64,000 nt of DNA from Bacteroidaceae bacterium (GTDB taxonomy: Bacteria; Bacteroidota; Bacteroidia; Bacteroidales; Bacteroidaceae). The position numbers and the translations under genes are program-made. How positions within the stretch are numbered: position 1 is the first letter of the stretch; each line of letters opens with the position of its first letter. The stretch is from positions 124,001 through 188,000 of the forward strand of contig JAFWBM010000039.1 in assembly GCA_017507105.1 (NCBI GenBank), given 5' to 3'. Positions 8,924 through 19,523 of this stretch are shown here, piece after piece. The notes under the pieces are model-generated. The model was given only the letters and a program-made list of their open reading frames with translations, was not told where the DNA came from and made no database searches.

Positions 8924-8951
8924 GTTTATCTATAACTGATTATCAATAAGG

Positions 8952-9431
8952 ATGGCCGATAATTTTCTTGAGAGACGTTTAGAACAGTATAACGAGCGTT
9001 CAAAACATATAGTCGCACCTAAAAATAATAATGGAGTTGTACGGATGATTAAAAAGCTCTTTACCTCTTCTGTGGATGTGTTATATTGTTTGCGTGAGGA
9101 TCAGCTCTCTGCTATAGCATCTATTTCAGATATTATTCCATTGTGTGATGATAGTTTCTTGCTTTCTACACTCATAGGTGATAGGGCAGAATTGCTATCC
9201 TCTTCATTAGGCAATGGCTATAAAGGGTATATATTGATATCTTCAAAAGATGAATACGGTTCATGCAACCGATTACTTTTAGGAATGCTTCTTCAGTCCA
9301 TGTTGATGCGCGCTTCGGAAATGGGGCTTAAAGGGATTATATGTGATGTGGAAAACCTTGACAGAGAAGTTGTTGGGCCAATTCTGCCAAAAAACCTACA
9401 GCTTGTAGTTGCTTTCGGACGTGCTGTTTAG
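8952..9431 (+). CDS. Short nitroreductase-like protein, probably without FMN chemistry
   Basis: A 159-residue protein. Its start MADNFLERRLEQYNER and its end LLQSMLMRASEMGLKGIICDVENLDREVVGPILPKN resemble Bacteroidales nitroreductase-fold proteins from memory (their typical C-terminal half reads QSMLLRATEIGLNGICIGAFN). The usual segment with the RxxRxY-type flavin-binding arginines is not visible; residues 30-50 read RMIKKLFTSSVDVLYCLRED instead. It may be a truncated or non-catalytic paralogue. It sits alone between the tRNA-Cys terminator and its own terminator, so it is probably monocistronic or fed by read-through from the tRNA promoter. Function unknown. Confidence 0.7.
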   Translation: MADNFLERRLEQYNERSKHIVAPKNNNGVVRMIKKLFTSSVDVLYCLREDQLSAIASISDIIPLCDDSFLLSTLIGDRAELLSSSLGNGYKGYILISSKDEYGSCNRLLLGMLLQSMLMRASEMGLKGIICDVENLDREVVGPILPKNLQLVVAFGRAV

Positions 9432-9436
9432 ATACG

Positions 9437-9466
9437 AAGAATGGCGACCAGGTCGCCATTCTTTTG
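9437..9466 (+). terminator. Terminator after the nitroreductase-like gene
   Basis: AAGAATGGCGACC (9437-9449) and GGTCGCCATTCTT (9451-9463) form a perfect inverted repeat around one base (real loop at least three), followed by TTT. It starts six bases after the stop. Confidence 0.85.
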
Positions 9467-9530
9467 AATTTAGTTGAAGATTAATTGTTGATATAGCTGT
9501 ACCTTATAAACAATTTACCTTATCGCACTT

Positions 9531-11495
<1,965 letters not shown>

Positions 11496-11530
11496 TTAAT
11501 CTGTTAAAGTCTAGTAGCTTAAAAAACGAA

Positions 11531-11562
11531 CAAAAATACAAAAATATGACGTAATATGCAAG
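11531..11562 (-). promoter_or_regulatory. Promoter of gyrB
   Basis: On the minus strand TATTTTTG (11538-11531) lies 20 bases downstream of CTTG (11562-11559). A second TATTTTTG copy lies immediately upstream at 11546-11539, so the start point may be duplicated. Confidence 0.6.
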
Positions 11563-11571
11563 TTATTAAAG

Positions 11572-11601
11572 GCAAAAAAGAAATACCTTAAGGTATTTCT
11601 T
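11572..11601 (-). terminator. Perfect 24-base palindrome with minus-strand T-run
   Basis: AAGAAATACCTT (11578-11589) is followed at once by its reverse complement (11590-11601). On the minus strand it continues into TTTTTTGCC. No annotated minus-strand gene ends here, since the rpsT terminator is 200 bases further upstream. It immediately precedes the gyrB promoter. Confidence 0.6.
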
Positions 11602-11785
11602 GTGTCTCTTTGATGTTGTTTGTTATTGAGTTTTTTTGCTTGCTTTGCTTTTGCGGCTTTGCATAAGATGCTCTCTCTCGGCATTGTTCAAACAGGCTTG
11701 GCACTACGTTTGCTTACTCCTAACTCTTGTCTGCAAAAAATGTGCTGAAACCGGTTTTGCTATCCTGGTGTTGTTAGTACCAATA
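11602..11785. other. Unassigned intergenic stretch between gyrB and rpsT
   Basis: The 354-base gap 11490-11843 holds the gyrB promoter, the orphan palindrome, this stretch and the rpsT terminator. Here I see a plus-strand TACGTTTG at 11705-11712 with ATTG 18 bases upstream, which could drive a transcript of about 100 bases ending at the hairpin 11791-11814. The small open frames here lack coding character and cross hairpins. A small RNA is possible but unproven. Confidence 0.3.
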
Positions 11786-11814
11786 CTCAAAAGGCCGGAT
11801 GAAAATCCGGCCTT
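11786..11814 (-). terminator. Terminator of rpsT
   Basis: AAGGCCGGAT (11791-11800), loop GAAA, ATCCGGCCTT (11805-11814). On the minus strand it is followed by TTTT and lies 29 bases after the rpsT stop. Confidence 0.85.
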
Positions 11815-11843
11815 ACGTTAGGTAAATATATTTGTCTTGAAAT

Positions 11844-12098
11844 TTAGGCTAACTTAGCGATTCTTGCGCATAAGCCAGACTTGAGGTTGGCTGCTTTGTT
11901 CTTATGGATAAGACCGCGCTTTGCCATTCTGTCAAGCATCTTCTGTACCTCGGGGAACTTAGCCAATGCTTCTTCTTTGTTTGTCATAGCACGAAGGCCA
12001 CGAACTGCTGAACGCATGTTCTTGCCATAATAACGGTTTTGCAGATTCTTCTTCTCTGTCTGACGGATTCTCTTAAGTGATGATTTATGGTTTGCCAT
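11844..12098 (-). CDS. rpsT: 30S ribosomal protein bS20
   Basis: An 84-residue basic protein: [22 protein letters not shown], then a helical body ending [18 protein letters not shown]. This matches bS20, which binds 16S rRNA in the small-subunit body. Length and start are standard. It begins 30 bases after tRNA-Glu on the same strand with no terminator between them, so the two may share a transcript. Confidence 0.97.
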   Translation of the reverse strand: MANHKSSLKRIRQTEKKNLQNRYYGKNMRSAVRGLRAMTNKEEALAKFPEVQKMLDRMAKRGLIHKNKAANLKSGLCARIAKLA

Positions 12099-12128
12099 CT
12101 CTTTATAAATGTTTTATCGTTTTACTTG

Positions 12129-12200
12129 TAGCCCATAGGGGAATCGAACCCCTCTTTCAAGAATGAAAATCTTGCGTCCTAGCCGATAGACGAATGGGCC
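12129..12200 (-). tRNA. tRNA-Glu (TTC)
   Basis: On the minus strand the acceptor GGCCCAT (12200-12194) pairs with ATGGGCT (12136-12130) with a G-U closing pair, followed by discriminator A. The anticodon loop TTTTCAT gives anticodon TTC. The T arm GGGGTTCGATTCCCC is perfect. No CCA is encoded. Confidence 0.94.
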
Positions 12201-12227
12201 TTGCTTGTATCCGTTAGGATGACCGAA

Positions 12228-12260
12228 AAATCTTATCTTCGGATGTTAAGCGGTTGCAAA
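12228..12260 (-). promoter_or_regulatory. Candidate promoter of tRNA-Glu/rpsT
   Basis: On the minus strand TTTG (12260-12257) is followed after 21 bases by TAAGATTT (12235-12228), an imperfect -7 box. The predicted start would be about 20 bases before the tRNA. Confidence 0.35.
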
Positions 12261-12343
12261 GGTAAGTCTTTTTTTTTGAATTGGCAAAGATTTTGAAGTT
12301 TTTTTTGTAGTTTTGTTCGTTCAATACAGAAATTGCAGACACA

Positions 12344-13069
12344 ATGGTCGAGAAATTCATAGGTGTAGTGTTACGCACAATTAAATATAGCGATAATTTG
12401 ATGATTGCTGATATGTATACCCAATCGCATGGAAGGCAATCATTTCTTGTTCCTGTTTCGCGCAGCAAGCGTTCAAAAGTGCGCAATGTACTGTTCCAAC
12501 CATTGTCGATACTATCGTTTACGGCAACATATAAGGGCAATGGCTCCTTGTCGCGTCTTTCCGAGGTGCAGCCGCATGTAATGTATGGCTCTATCCCTTA
12601 TGATGTTGTTAAGTCGTCTATCGCGCTTTATCTGGCCGATTTTCTTTCAGCTGTCTTGCGTGAAGAAGGAGAGAGTGAGTCACTATATGCTTTTTTGGAT
12701 TATTCGCTTAACTGGTTGGATAGCGCATCCGAGGGATATGCCAATTTTCACATAGTTTTCCTGCTACATCTTACAAGGTTTCTTGGTATAGCTCCAAATG
12801 TCGAAGAGGCAATTGCTGGCTCCTATTTTGACCTTGCTGCAGGATGTATAGTACATGAGTTACCCCTACACTCTCAGTATCTTACTCCCGAAGATACATC
12901 AGTTTTCATTGATATTTTGGGAGTGGACTATTCTTCTATGCACATTTTACAGTTGAGTAGAAATGCAAGATGGCAATATCTTACATTACTACACAACTAT
13001 TATCGTCTGCATATCCCCGAACTTCCCGATATAAAATCGATTGAGATATTGCGTGAACTCTTCAGTTAA
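12344..13069 (+). CDS. recO: DNA repair protein RecO
   Basis: A 241-residue RecO: N-terminal OB fold (FIGVVLRTIKYSDNLMIADMYTQSHGRQSFLVP), then an all-helical domain. RecO works with RecR to load RecA on SSB-coated single strands. The zinc cysteines present in some RecO proteins are not seen, as in many Bacteroidetes. It diverges from tRNA-Glu; a candidate -7 box TAGTTTTG lies at 12308-12315. It ends at 13069, directly abutting the tail of the opposite-strand gene at 13070 with no terminator hairpin between them. Confidence 0.87.
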   Translation: MVEKFIGVVLRTIKYSDNLMIADMYTQSHGRQSFLVPVSRSKRSKVRNVLFQPLSILSFTATYKGNGSLSRLSEVQPHVMYGSIPYDVVKSSIALYLADFLSAVLREEGESESLYAFLDYSLNWLDSASEGYANFHIVFLLHLTRFLGIAPNVEEAIAGSYFDLAAGCIVHELPLHSQYLTPEDTSVFIDILGVDYSSMHILQLSRNARWQYLTLLHNYYRLHIPELPDIKSIEILRELFS

Positions 13070-13519
13070 TTAAGATAGCAGGGACTTTACTATTGTCGAG
13101 ATGGTGCGTCCGTCTGCTTTTCCTGCAAGGCGCTTGCTTGCAACTCCCATTACCTTACCCATCTCCTGCATTGATGTGACTCCGAGTTCAGCAATTATCT
13201 CCTTTACGGCTTGATTTATCTCCTCATCGCTTAGAGGCTTCGGTAAATATTTCTCCATAACAGAGACTTGGGCAAGTTCTTCTTGCGCAAGGTCGTTACG
13301 ATTCTGGCTCTCGTATAGTTGTGCCGATTCGCGTCCTTGTTTTACAAGTTTTTGGATAATCTTTATTGCATCCTCGTCACTTACGGTGTCATTGGCTCCT
13401 GGTGCAGTTTTTGCTTCCAAAAGCACTTTCTTTATATTACGGAGTGTGGCAAGAGCTACTTTGTCTTGCGCTTTCATGGCCTCCTTTATATCGTTGCTGA
13501 TAGTGTTATAAAGTTCCAT
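13070..13519 (-). CDS. GatB/YqeY domain protein
   Basis: A 149-residue protein of the YqeY family: ISNDIKEAMKAQDKVALATLRNIKKVLLEAK, KLVKQGRESAQLYESQNRNDLAQEE, and a C-terminal TSMQEMGKVMGVASKRLAGKADG. The domain is homologous to the C-terminal tRNA-binding part of the GatB amidotransferase subunit, but this stand-alone protein has no catalytic domain. Its role is unknown, possibly tRNA-related. It follows ftsZ by seven bases and closes the dcw operon. Confidence 0.88.
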   Translation of the reverse strand: MELYNTISNDIKEAMKAQDKVALATLRNIKKVLLEAKTAPGANDTVSDEDAIKIIQKLVKQGRESAQLYESQNRNDLAQEELAQVSVMEKYLPKPLSDEEINQAVKEIIAELGVTSMQEMGKVMGVASKRLAGKADGRTISTIVKSLLS

Positions 13520-13526
13520 AATTAAA

Positions 13527-14831
13527 TTATTCTTCTGTTAGGTTATACTCTTCTCTCTGGTTTGCTGCATCCTGTAAAGCCTTTCTTCGGCTTTTCATCT
13601 GCTCAAGCTCTTGCGCAGTACGTTTGTATGTAGGTGAACTCTCTATACATGCAATGAAATCTTCATCGAACATCTCTTCGCCTTCGAATATGAATATACG
13701 ATAGTCCTGTTTGTAGAATACAGCGGCCATCTTTTGCAACTCCTCCTCTTCGGCCTTTTGCTTGGCAAGTTCTTCGCGTGTAAGAGCCTCTTTCTCCTCT
13801 TCCTCTTTCTTTATTATCGGCTCAAGATCAGGTATGTTCTTCATACCAAAACCGGTTGCAAGTACAGTCACTTTTACATCTCCTTCGTTTAGTGCATAGT
13901 CTTCGCTTACACCCCATATAACCTCTATATCCTCATCGGTAAACTTCTTCATGAAGGCCTCTATCTCCTCCATCTCGGCAACTTTTATCGGTGAATTGGG
14001 GTTTTCGTAGATGTTGAACAGTATTTTCTTCGACTGGTATATATCGTTATCGTTAAGTAGCGGTGAGTGCAGAGCCTTTCTAAAAGCTTTTGCTATACGT
14101 TGGTCGCCCGATTCTATGCCGTAGCTCATGATGGCTACACCTCCGTTCTTTAGGACCTTCTTTACATCTCTGAAGTCGAGGTTTATGGTTCCTCGAGCTG
14201 TAATGATTTCGGCTATACTTTTTGTTGCAGTAGTAAGTACTTCGTCAACTTTCTTGAATCCCTCCTTTAGTGTCAGTTCGGGATAGATGCTCAGTAGTCT
14301 CTGATTATTTATTACCAGAAGGGCATCTACATGCTTGGCAATTTCAGTGACGCCTTTAAGGGCTTGTTTAATCTTGCCTCCAAGCTCAAAGCGGAACGGG
14401 ATAGTGACAATTCCCACAGTGAGCATACCCTTTGCCTTTGCAATCTCTGCAACTATGGGGGCAGCTCCTGTGCCGGTTCCACCACCCATGCCGGCTGTAA
14501 TGAACACCATTTTGGTTCCATCATCAAAGAGTTTCTCTATCTCCTCCCTGCTTTCAATGGCTGCAGCACGTGCTACATTAGGGTCATTTCCGGCACCCAG
14601 TCCTTCGGTCGTCTTGTCGCCAAGTTGTATCTTTACAGAGATGGGTGAGTCGTTAAGAGCCTGCATATCTGTGTTACAGATTGCGAATGATACATTGTGT
14701 ACGCCCTCCTTATGCATGTTCTTGACAGCATTGCTTCCACCTCCACCTACACCAATAATCTTTATTATGCGTGGGATACCATGCGGAATTGCGAACGGTA
14801 ATATGTTGTTATTTTTCAGTTCTTCGTTCAT
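13527..14831 (-). CDS. ftsZ: Cell division protein FtsZ
   Basis: A 434-residue tubulin-like GTPase that forms the cytokinetic ring. It shows KIIGVGGGGSNAVKNM near the N-terminus, the tubulin signature GGGTGTGAAPIVAE and the Bacteroidetes-typical SYGIESGDQRIAKAFRKAL. The C-terminal tail (from about residue 335) is charged and ends QREEYNLTEE; no classical DIPAFLR-type peptide for FtsA binding is obvious. A TTG at 14855 would extend the frame upstream, but ATG 14831 has a perfect Shine-Dalgarno, so I choose it. It follows ftsA after 26 bases. Confidence 0.95.
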   Translation of the reverse strand: MNEELKNNNILPFAIPHGIPRIIKIIGVGGGGSNAVKNMHKEGVHNVSFAICNTDMQALNDSPISVKIQLGDKTTEGLGAGNDPNVARAAAIESREEIEKLFDDGTKMVFITAGMGGGTGTGAAPIVAEIAKAKGMLTVGIVTIPFRFELGGKIKQALKGVTEIAKHVDALLVINNQRLLSIYPELTLKEGFKKVDEVLTTATKSIAEIITARGTINLDFRDVKKVLKNGGVAIMSYGIESGDQRIAKAFRKALHSPLLNDNDIYQSKKILFNIYENPNSPIKVAEMEEIEAFMKKFTDEDIEVIWGVSEDYALNEGDVKVTVLATGFGMKNIPDLEPIIKKEEEEKEALTREELAKQKAEEEELQKMAAVFYKQDYRIFIFEGEEMFDEDFIACIESSPTYKRTAQELEQMKSRRKALQDAANQREEYNLTEE

Positions 14832-14837
14832 TATTGT

Positions 14838-14845
14838 ACCTCCTT
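14838..14845 (-). promoter_or_regulatory. Strong ribosome binding site of ftsZ
   Basis: On the minus strand AAGGAGGT ends six bases before ATG 14831. This full-length Shine-Dalgarno is unusual for Bacteroidetes and decides the start. Confidence 0.85.
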
Positions 14846-14857
14846 GTATCTTCAATT

Positions 14858-16231
14858 CTATAACTCTTCGTCATTATTGTTATTATAACTATCCTCCTCC
14901 TCTGTCACATTGTCTATCCAATCTCCAAACAGAGTCTTTATCCTGTCAATAGGATTGTTCCTTTTTTTATTTAGTTTCTGATTCTCTTTCCCTGTTATCT
15001 CCGATATGCCCTCTTTCTTGTCATCTTCTTTCTTCACCGGCTTCTCTACCTCATCTTCTTTCTTCTCTTTCTCAAAGAGATCGTTCTGTATTACAGCGTC
15101 TTTGGGTGCAGTAATCTCCTCTTCACAACAATTCTCTTCTCCTTTGCTTAATAGTCCGAACAAGGTGGGGGTTATGGCTCCGGTTGTTATAGGTAGCTCA
15201 TCGCTGTGTGTAAATCCCATCTCTATATCTGTCGCAATACGTATTCTATAGTTTGGCAGGTTATCTTCAATTATGGCACTGATGTTCTTTAGTTTTGAAC
15301 CGCCTCCTGTAAAGACTATACGTCCGATGTTTTCGCCCGAACTCTCAATTTGGTACTTTATGTTCTGGAGAATTTCAATCATACGTCCCGAGATAACCTC
15401 GTTAAGTAGCTCGGTAGGGATATTACTATGCTCCTCTTCATCTGCTCTGTAGCCTTTGAAAATTTTTATCTGTTCGGCCTCGGTTATTGTTATCTGCTCG
15501 GCACACAGGTCTTTTGTGATATTCGCACTGCCTAGAGGTATAACTGTTATCTTTCGCAACAATCTGTTTGTATAAATAGCGACAGTAGTAGTGTCTGCAC
15601 CTATATTCACCAAAGCGGTTCCTGCTGTCAACTCTTCATCGCTAAGCAATAGGTCGGCCTCAATCTTTGCGGCATTGAAACTATCGGCAATCTTTATTTT
15701 TGCCATCTCGAAACTCTCTTCGAGCTGTTTCATATACTGTTCGCGTATAATTATATTAAGGAAGTTACATTCAATTCGGCATGTCGGTGTGCCTATAGGC
15801 ATTGCACTAGTCTCGCCATTAAGCCTGTACTCTTGGGGTACAACCTGTATCTTTTGGTAGCCATCGGGAACGTTGAATATACTTTCGTTTTCCAAAGAAA
15901 TCTCGTCTATTATCTCTTGGGTTATCTTTGTAAAACTTTCGAATTCTCTTGTCACTGATGACTTTATTGAGTGCATCGACATTCCTCCGAATGTGACATA
16001 TGCTTTTTCTATATGTATATTTTCTATTTGTGTCTCGAGGCGGTTTATGAGGCTTGTAAGACTGTTTCCGGTCTCATCAACATTACGTATTACGCCTTTA
16101 GATATGAAGTTGCTTACGGGTTCACTTGCATATGCTAATATCCTAACACCTGAAACCGTGTGGATACCGATGGCACCCGATATCTTTGAGGAACCAACCT
16201 CAATGGCTACTATGTAGTTATTCTTAGTCAT
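14858..16231 (-). CDS. ftsA: Cell division protein FtsA
   Basis: A 457-residue actin-like ATPase that anchors FtsZ to the membrane. It shows the phosphate-1 motif VAIEVGSSKISGAIG at the N-terminus, the SHS2 insertion after it, ALVNIGADTTTVAIY and the adenosine motif IVFTGGGSKLKN. Residues 370-430 are a Lys/Glu-rich linker, then NPIDRIKTLFGDWIDNV, a good amphipathic membrane-targeting helix, and a short acidic Asn-rich tail. It lies between ftsQ (six-base gap) and ftsZ, the standard dcw order. Confidence 0.94.
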   Translation of the reverse strand: MTKNNYIVAIEVGSSKISGAIGIHTVSGVRILAYASEPVSNFISKGVIRNVDETGNSLTSLINRLETQIENIHIEKAYVTFGGMSMHSIKSSVTREFESFTKITQEIIDEISLENESIFNVPDGYQKIQVVPQEYRLNGETSAMPIGTPTCRIECNFLNIIIREQYMKQLEESFEMAKIKIADSFNAAKIEADLLLSDEELTAGTALVNIGADTTTVAIYTNRLLRKITVIPLGSANITKDLCAEQITITEAEQIKIFKGYRADEEEHSNIPTELLNEVISGRMIEILQNIKYQIESSGENIGRIVFTGGGSKLKNISAIIEDNLPNYRIRIATDIEMGFTHSDELPITTGAITPTLFGLLSKGEENCCEEEITAPKDAVIQNDLFEKEKKEDEVEKPVKKEDDKKEGISEITGKENQKLNKKRNNPIDRIKTLFGDWIDNVTEEEDSYNNNNDEEL

Positions 16232-16237
16232 AATGTT

Positions 16238-16969
16238 CTATTCTCTTCTTGTTCCAATAACTCTGTTGTCAAACTCTATATTGAGTTTTGAATATTTGTT
16301 CCAACCGATCTTGTTCAATCCTTTCTTGTAGAACTCTTCTAACTTCTCCAGTTTCTTTTTGATGTTCTTTGCTGTTCCTGCTTCAATAGTGTGGTTACCT
16401 ACTCTGGGAACAAAAACAATCTCCCTCTTGTTTGTAAAATATATCTGTTCAATCTGTTCTTGCCAAAACTGGTTTTCTTTTAGTAATAGTGCAATATCAA
16501 GTAACTCTTTTTTTGCCATATTACGCTCAATATAACCGCTTGCAACAGGCAAATAGATGCTGCTATTCACTCCCTCTATAATATCCCCATAGCTGTCTAT
16601 ACAGAATCTGCCATCATCGATGGTGTATACAAGCATTATCGGCTCTTTACATTCAATGTCTATATTTATTGCTCCTTTGTGAGTTTTATAGCACTCACAC
16701 TCTTTTACTATAGAGAGTTTCTTTATGTTCTGTTCTATCAATGAGCAATCTATTTCACTCAGTGACCGACCTTTAGGTGTCAACCCTTTCTCCTTGAGGA
16801 TTCTCTCAATATCTTGTATGCCAAGTACATGATGCTCGTTGTTTTCGATGCTTATATTCATACCAGAGCACTCCACGCTATCTTCTTTTGTCGGCAAGAA
16901 GAGTAGCGCGAAAGCTATGTAGGCACCCAGAAAGCCTGCTGTTACTATCAGAAGAATCTTTTTCAGCAT
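16238..16969 (-). CDS. ftsQ: Cell division protein FtsQ
   Basis: A 243-residue bitopic protein: one N-terminal membrane segment (ILLIVTAGFLGAYIAFALLF, residues 5-24), then a POTRA-like stretch (VLGIQDIERILKEKGLTPKG) and the FtsQ/DivIB domain. It bridges early and late divisome proteins through FtsL and FtsB-type partners. Sequence conservation is low as usual for FtsQ, so the call rests on position between murC and ftsA, topology and domain pattern. Its start overlaps the murC stop by seven bases, implying translational coupling. Confidence 0.87.
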   Translation of the reverse strand: MLKKILLIVTAGFLGAYIAFALLFLPTKEDSVECSGMNISIENNEHHVLGIQDIERILKEKGLTPKGRSLSEIDCSLIEQNIKKLSIVKECECYKTHKGAINIDIECKEPIMLVYTIDDGRFCIDSYGDIIEGVNSSIYLPVASGYIERNMAKKELLDIALLLKENQFWQEQIEQIYFTNKREIVFVPRVGNHTIEAGTAKNIKKKLEKLEEFYKKGLNKIGWNKYSKLNIEFDNRVIGTRRE

Positions 16970-18351
16970 TGTCTATCTTTAAGTATTTTAGCTATTTGAG
17001 ATACATCATTATCAAGGTCTCCTGCTCCAAGTGTAACAAGCACCTCGAAACTCTCTTTCAACTCTTCTACAACACTTAATACATCCTTGCGTAAGCACAT
17101 CCTTTTGCTCACTTTGGGTGCAAGTAGGTCGTATATAAGCTGGCTGGTGACTCCTGGTATCGGTAACTCGCGTGCAGGATATATATCAAGCAGTATGACT
17201 TCGTCAAATAGTGAAAGACTTGTTGCAAACTCTTTATAGAAATCGGCAGTACGACTATATAGGTGTGGCTGAAAAATTACACTTATCTTCTTGTCGTTAT
17301 ATAGCGCTCTCATGGATTCGGCACATGCCTTTATCTCATCGGGATGATGTGCATAATCGCTGAGTAGTACTATGTTTTCCTCTTTCAAATGAAAGTCGAA
17401 ACGTCTCTCGGCCCCAGCAAAACTTCTCATGCCATTTCGTAATTCCTCAGCTGTAGCTCCACATATTTCGGCCATTGCCATAGCTGTAATGCCATTCTCA
17501 ATGTTTATGCTCACAGGTACTCCAAGTTCTATGTCTTCTACTATTTGCCATGGTGATACATAGTCAAATAGAATTGTTCCACATCCTATGCGTATGTTTT
17601 TTGCATGAAAGTCTCCATCGGCGCGTCCATATGTATATACTGTTACACCTGGCTTGGTACGTGGTACAACCTCTAGCCCTTCGTGTATAATAAGATATCC
17701 ATCCTCGCGTATGCGTTCGGTAAATTGGGCAAAAGCCTCAAGATAGTTCTCTTTGTTCCCATATATATCAAGATGGTCGGCATCGGCACTTGTTATAGTT
17801 GCGATGTATGGTGTAAGGTGCAGGAACGAACGGTCGTACTCATCGGCTTCTATCACGACAAAATCGCTCTTGTCTGTTAACAGAAGGTTGCTTTTGTAGT
17901 TCTTTGATATTCCACCAAGAAAAGCTGCGCATCCAATATGTGACTGTTGTAGCAGATGTGCCGTCATTGTTGAAGTTGTAGTCTTGCCATGTGTGCCGGC
18001 TGCACATACACCACGACGATTACCTGTGATTATACCAAGCACTTGGGCACGTTTTTTTATGGTAAATCCGTTCTGGCGGAAATAATCCCACTCCTTGTGC
18101 CCTTCGGGTATTGCAGGTGTGTATACAACAAGTGTTGTATTCTTGTCGCGGCACTCTTGTGGAATGGCATCTGCATCTTCGTCAAAGTGTAGCAATGCCC
18201 CTTCCGATATAAGGTTGGATGTTAGTTGGCTGGGAGTACGGTCATAGCCTGCCACAAACTTTCCTTCACTGAGAAAGTAGCGCACCAGTGCGCTCATGCC
18301 TATACCTCCGGCTCCCAGGAAATATACCGATTTTATATTATTGAGTTCCAT
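16963..18351 (-). CDS. murC: UDP-N-acetylmuramate--L-alanine ligase
   Basis: A 462-residue Mur ligase that adds L-Ala to UDP-MurNAc. Rossmann start VYFLGAGGIGMSALVRYFL; the ATP P-loop AAGTHGKTTTSTMTAHLL near residue 117; ADEYDRSFLHL and the DYAHHPDEIKA motif. The ATG overlaps the murG stop by one base (TAATG), with an AAAAGGAGAA Shine-Dalgarno-like sequence about 10 bases upstream. The cytoplasmic product feeds murD, also in this cluster. Confidence 0.96.
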   Translation of the reverse strand: MELNNIKSVYFLGAGGIGMSALVRYFLSEGKFVAGYDRTPSQLTSNLISEGALLHFDEDADAIPQECRDKNTTLVVYTPAIPEGHKEWDYFRQNGFTIKKRAQVLGIITGNRRGVCAAGTHGKTTTSTMTAHLLQQSHIGCAAFLGGISKNYKSNLLLTDKSDFVVIEADEYDRSFLHLTPYIATITSADADHLDIYGNKENYLEAFAQFTERIREDGYLIIHEGLEVVPRTKPGVTVYTYGRADGDFHAKNIRIGCGTILFDYVSPWQIVEDIELGVPVSINIENGITAMAMAEICGATAEELRNGMRSFAGAERRFDFHLKEENIVLLSDYAHHPDEIKACAESMRALYNDKKISVIFQPHLYSRTADFYKEFATSLSLFDEVILLDIYPARELPIPGVTSQLIYDLLAPKVSKRMCLRKDVLSVVEELKESFEVLVTLGAGDLDNDVSQIAKILKDRQC

Positions 18352-19505
18352 TATTTCAAGTTCTCCTTTTTTCTTCTTGTCTCTTTCTCTATATATGCAT
18401 CTGCAAGCATCAGTACCTCATTGGCAATCTGCTGCGCTGCGTTTGGTTTTGCCAATCCAAGAATATTGTTGCTAAGGCTATTCAGTCTGTCTTCCTCTTT
18501 TATTACCGATATGGCTGTTGCTAGCAACTGCTCTTTTGCATCTTTGTCGGCTATATGTATGGCAGCCCCTTTTTCTACAAGTGCCATTGCATTTTTCGTC
18601 TGATGGTCTTCCGATACATTGGGTGACGGTACAAGTATTACTGCTTTACCCAATAGTGCGAACTCGGAGATTGAACCAGCACCTGCACGTGATACAACAA
18701 GATCGGCTGCGCTCAAGGCATTTGCCATGTTTGAAACAAAGTCTGTTACAATCAGGTTTTCGGGCTTGCCGGCCTTGGCAACTCTCTCTTTCATCTCTTC
18801 GAAATAGATTTTGCCTGTTTGCCATATGAATTGGATATCACTATTCTCCTTTATCATATTTAACTGTGCAATGATGCTCTCGTTTATGCTTCTGGCGCCG
18901 AGGCTGCCGCCTACTACCAGCAGGCATCTTTTCTGTGGGTCGAGTCCCATCTCTTTCATGGCATCGATGCGGTTATTTTGTCTCTCGAGCAAACTGCCTC
19001 TGACAGGGTTGCCTGTTAGTTTCAGCTTCTCGTGTGGAAAGAAACGCTCCATGCCATCATATGCTACACATATCATCTTTGCTTTGCGCGACAATATTTT
19101 GTTTGTAACTCCGGCATAGGAGTTCTGCTCTTGTATAAGTGTCGGGATATTCATCTTGGCTGCCATCTTCAGTGTAGGGCCGCTTGCGTATCCTCCTACG
19201 CCCACTGCTACATGGGGCTTGAACTCCTTGATAATCTTTTTTGCCATTCTCTGACTTTTCAGAATAAGCCATAGTACCTTGATGTTCTTCCATAGCTTTT
19301 TTCTGTCAAAACCGGCGATTGGTAATCCTATAATCTTGTATCCGGCTTCCGGTACACGTTGCATCTCCATTCTATTGTCGGCACCTACAAAAAGTATCTC
19401 GGCGTCGGGATGTTTGCTGCGTATTGTGTCGGCTATTGATAAAGCGGGGAAAATGTGTCCTCCGGTGCCTCCACCGCTGATTATTATTCTATAACTCTTT
19501 TCCAT
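18351..19505 (-). CDS. murG: UDP-GlcNAc--lipid I GlcNAc transferase
   Basis: A 384-residue GT-B glycosyltransferase that makes lipid II on the inner membrane face. N-terminal GGGTGGHIFPALSIADTI is the MurG G loop, followed by GVGGYASGPTLKMAA, LVVGGSLGARSINESI and the donor-site SRAGAGSISEFALLGKAVILVPSP. The C-terminal tail is basic. The ATG follows ftsW after 18 bases; its stop overlaps murC. Confidence 0.96.
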   Translation of the reverse strand: MEKSYRIIISGGGTGGHIFPALSIADTIRSKHPDAEILFVGADNRMEMQRVPEAGYKIIGLPIAGFDRKKLWKNIKVLWLILKSQRMAKKIIKEFKPHVAVGVGGYASGPTLKMAAKMNIPTLIQEQNSYAGVTNKILSRKAKMICVAYDGMERFFPHEKLKLTGNPVRGSLLERQNNRIDAMKEMGLDPQKRCLLVVGGSLGARSINESIIAQLNMIKENSDIQFIWQTGKIYFEEMKERVAKAGKPENLIVTDFVSNMANALSAADLVVSRAGAGSISEFALLGKAVILVPSPNVSEDHQTKNAMALVEKGAAIHIADKDAKEQLLATAISVIKEEDRLNSLSNNILGLAKPNAAQQIANEVLMLADAYIEKETRRKKENLK

Positions 19506-19523
19506 AATAGAGATGTTTTTAGG

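Noticed and set aside
11636-11821. A 61-codon plus-strand frame in the gyrB-rpsT gap
   Set aside because: It reads through the rpsT terminator stem, has a low-complexity composition and no recognisable family.
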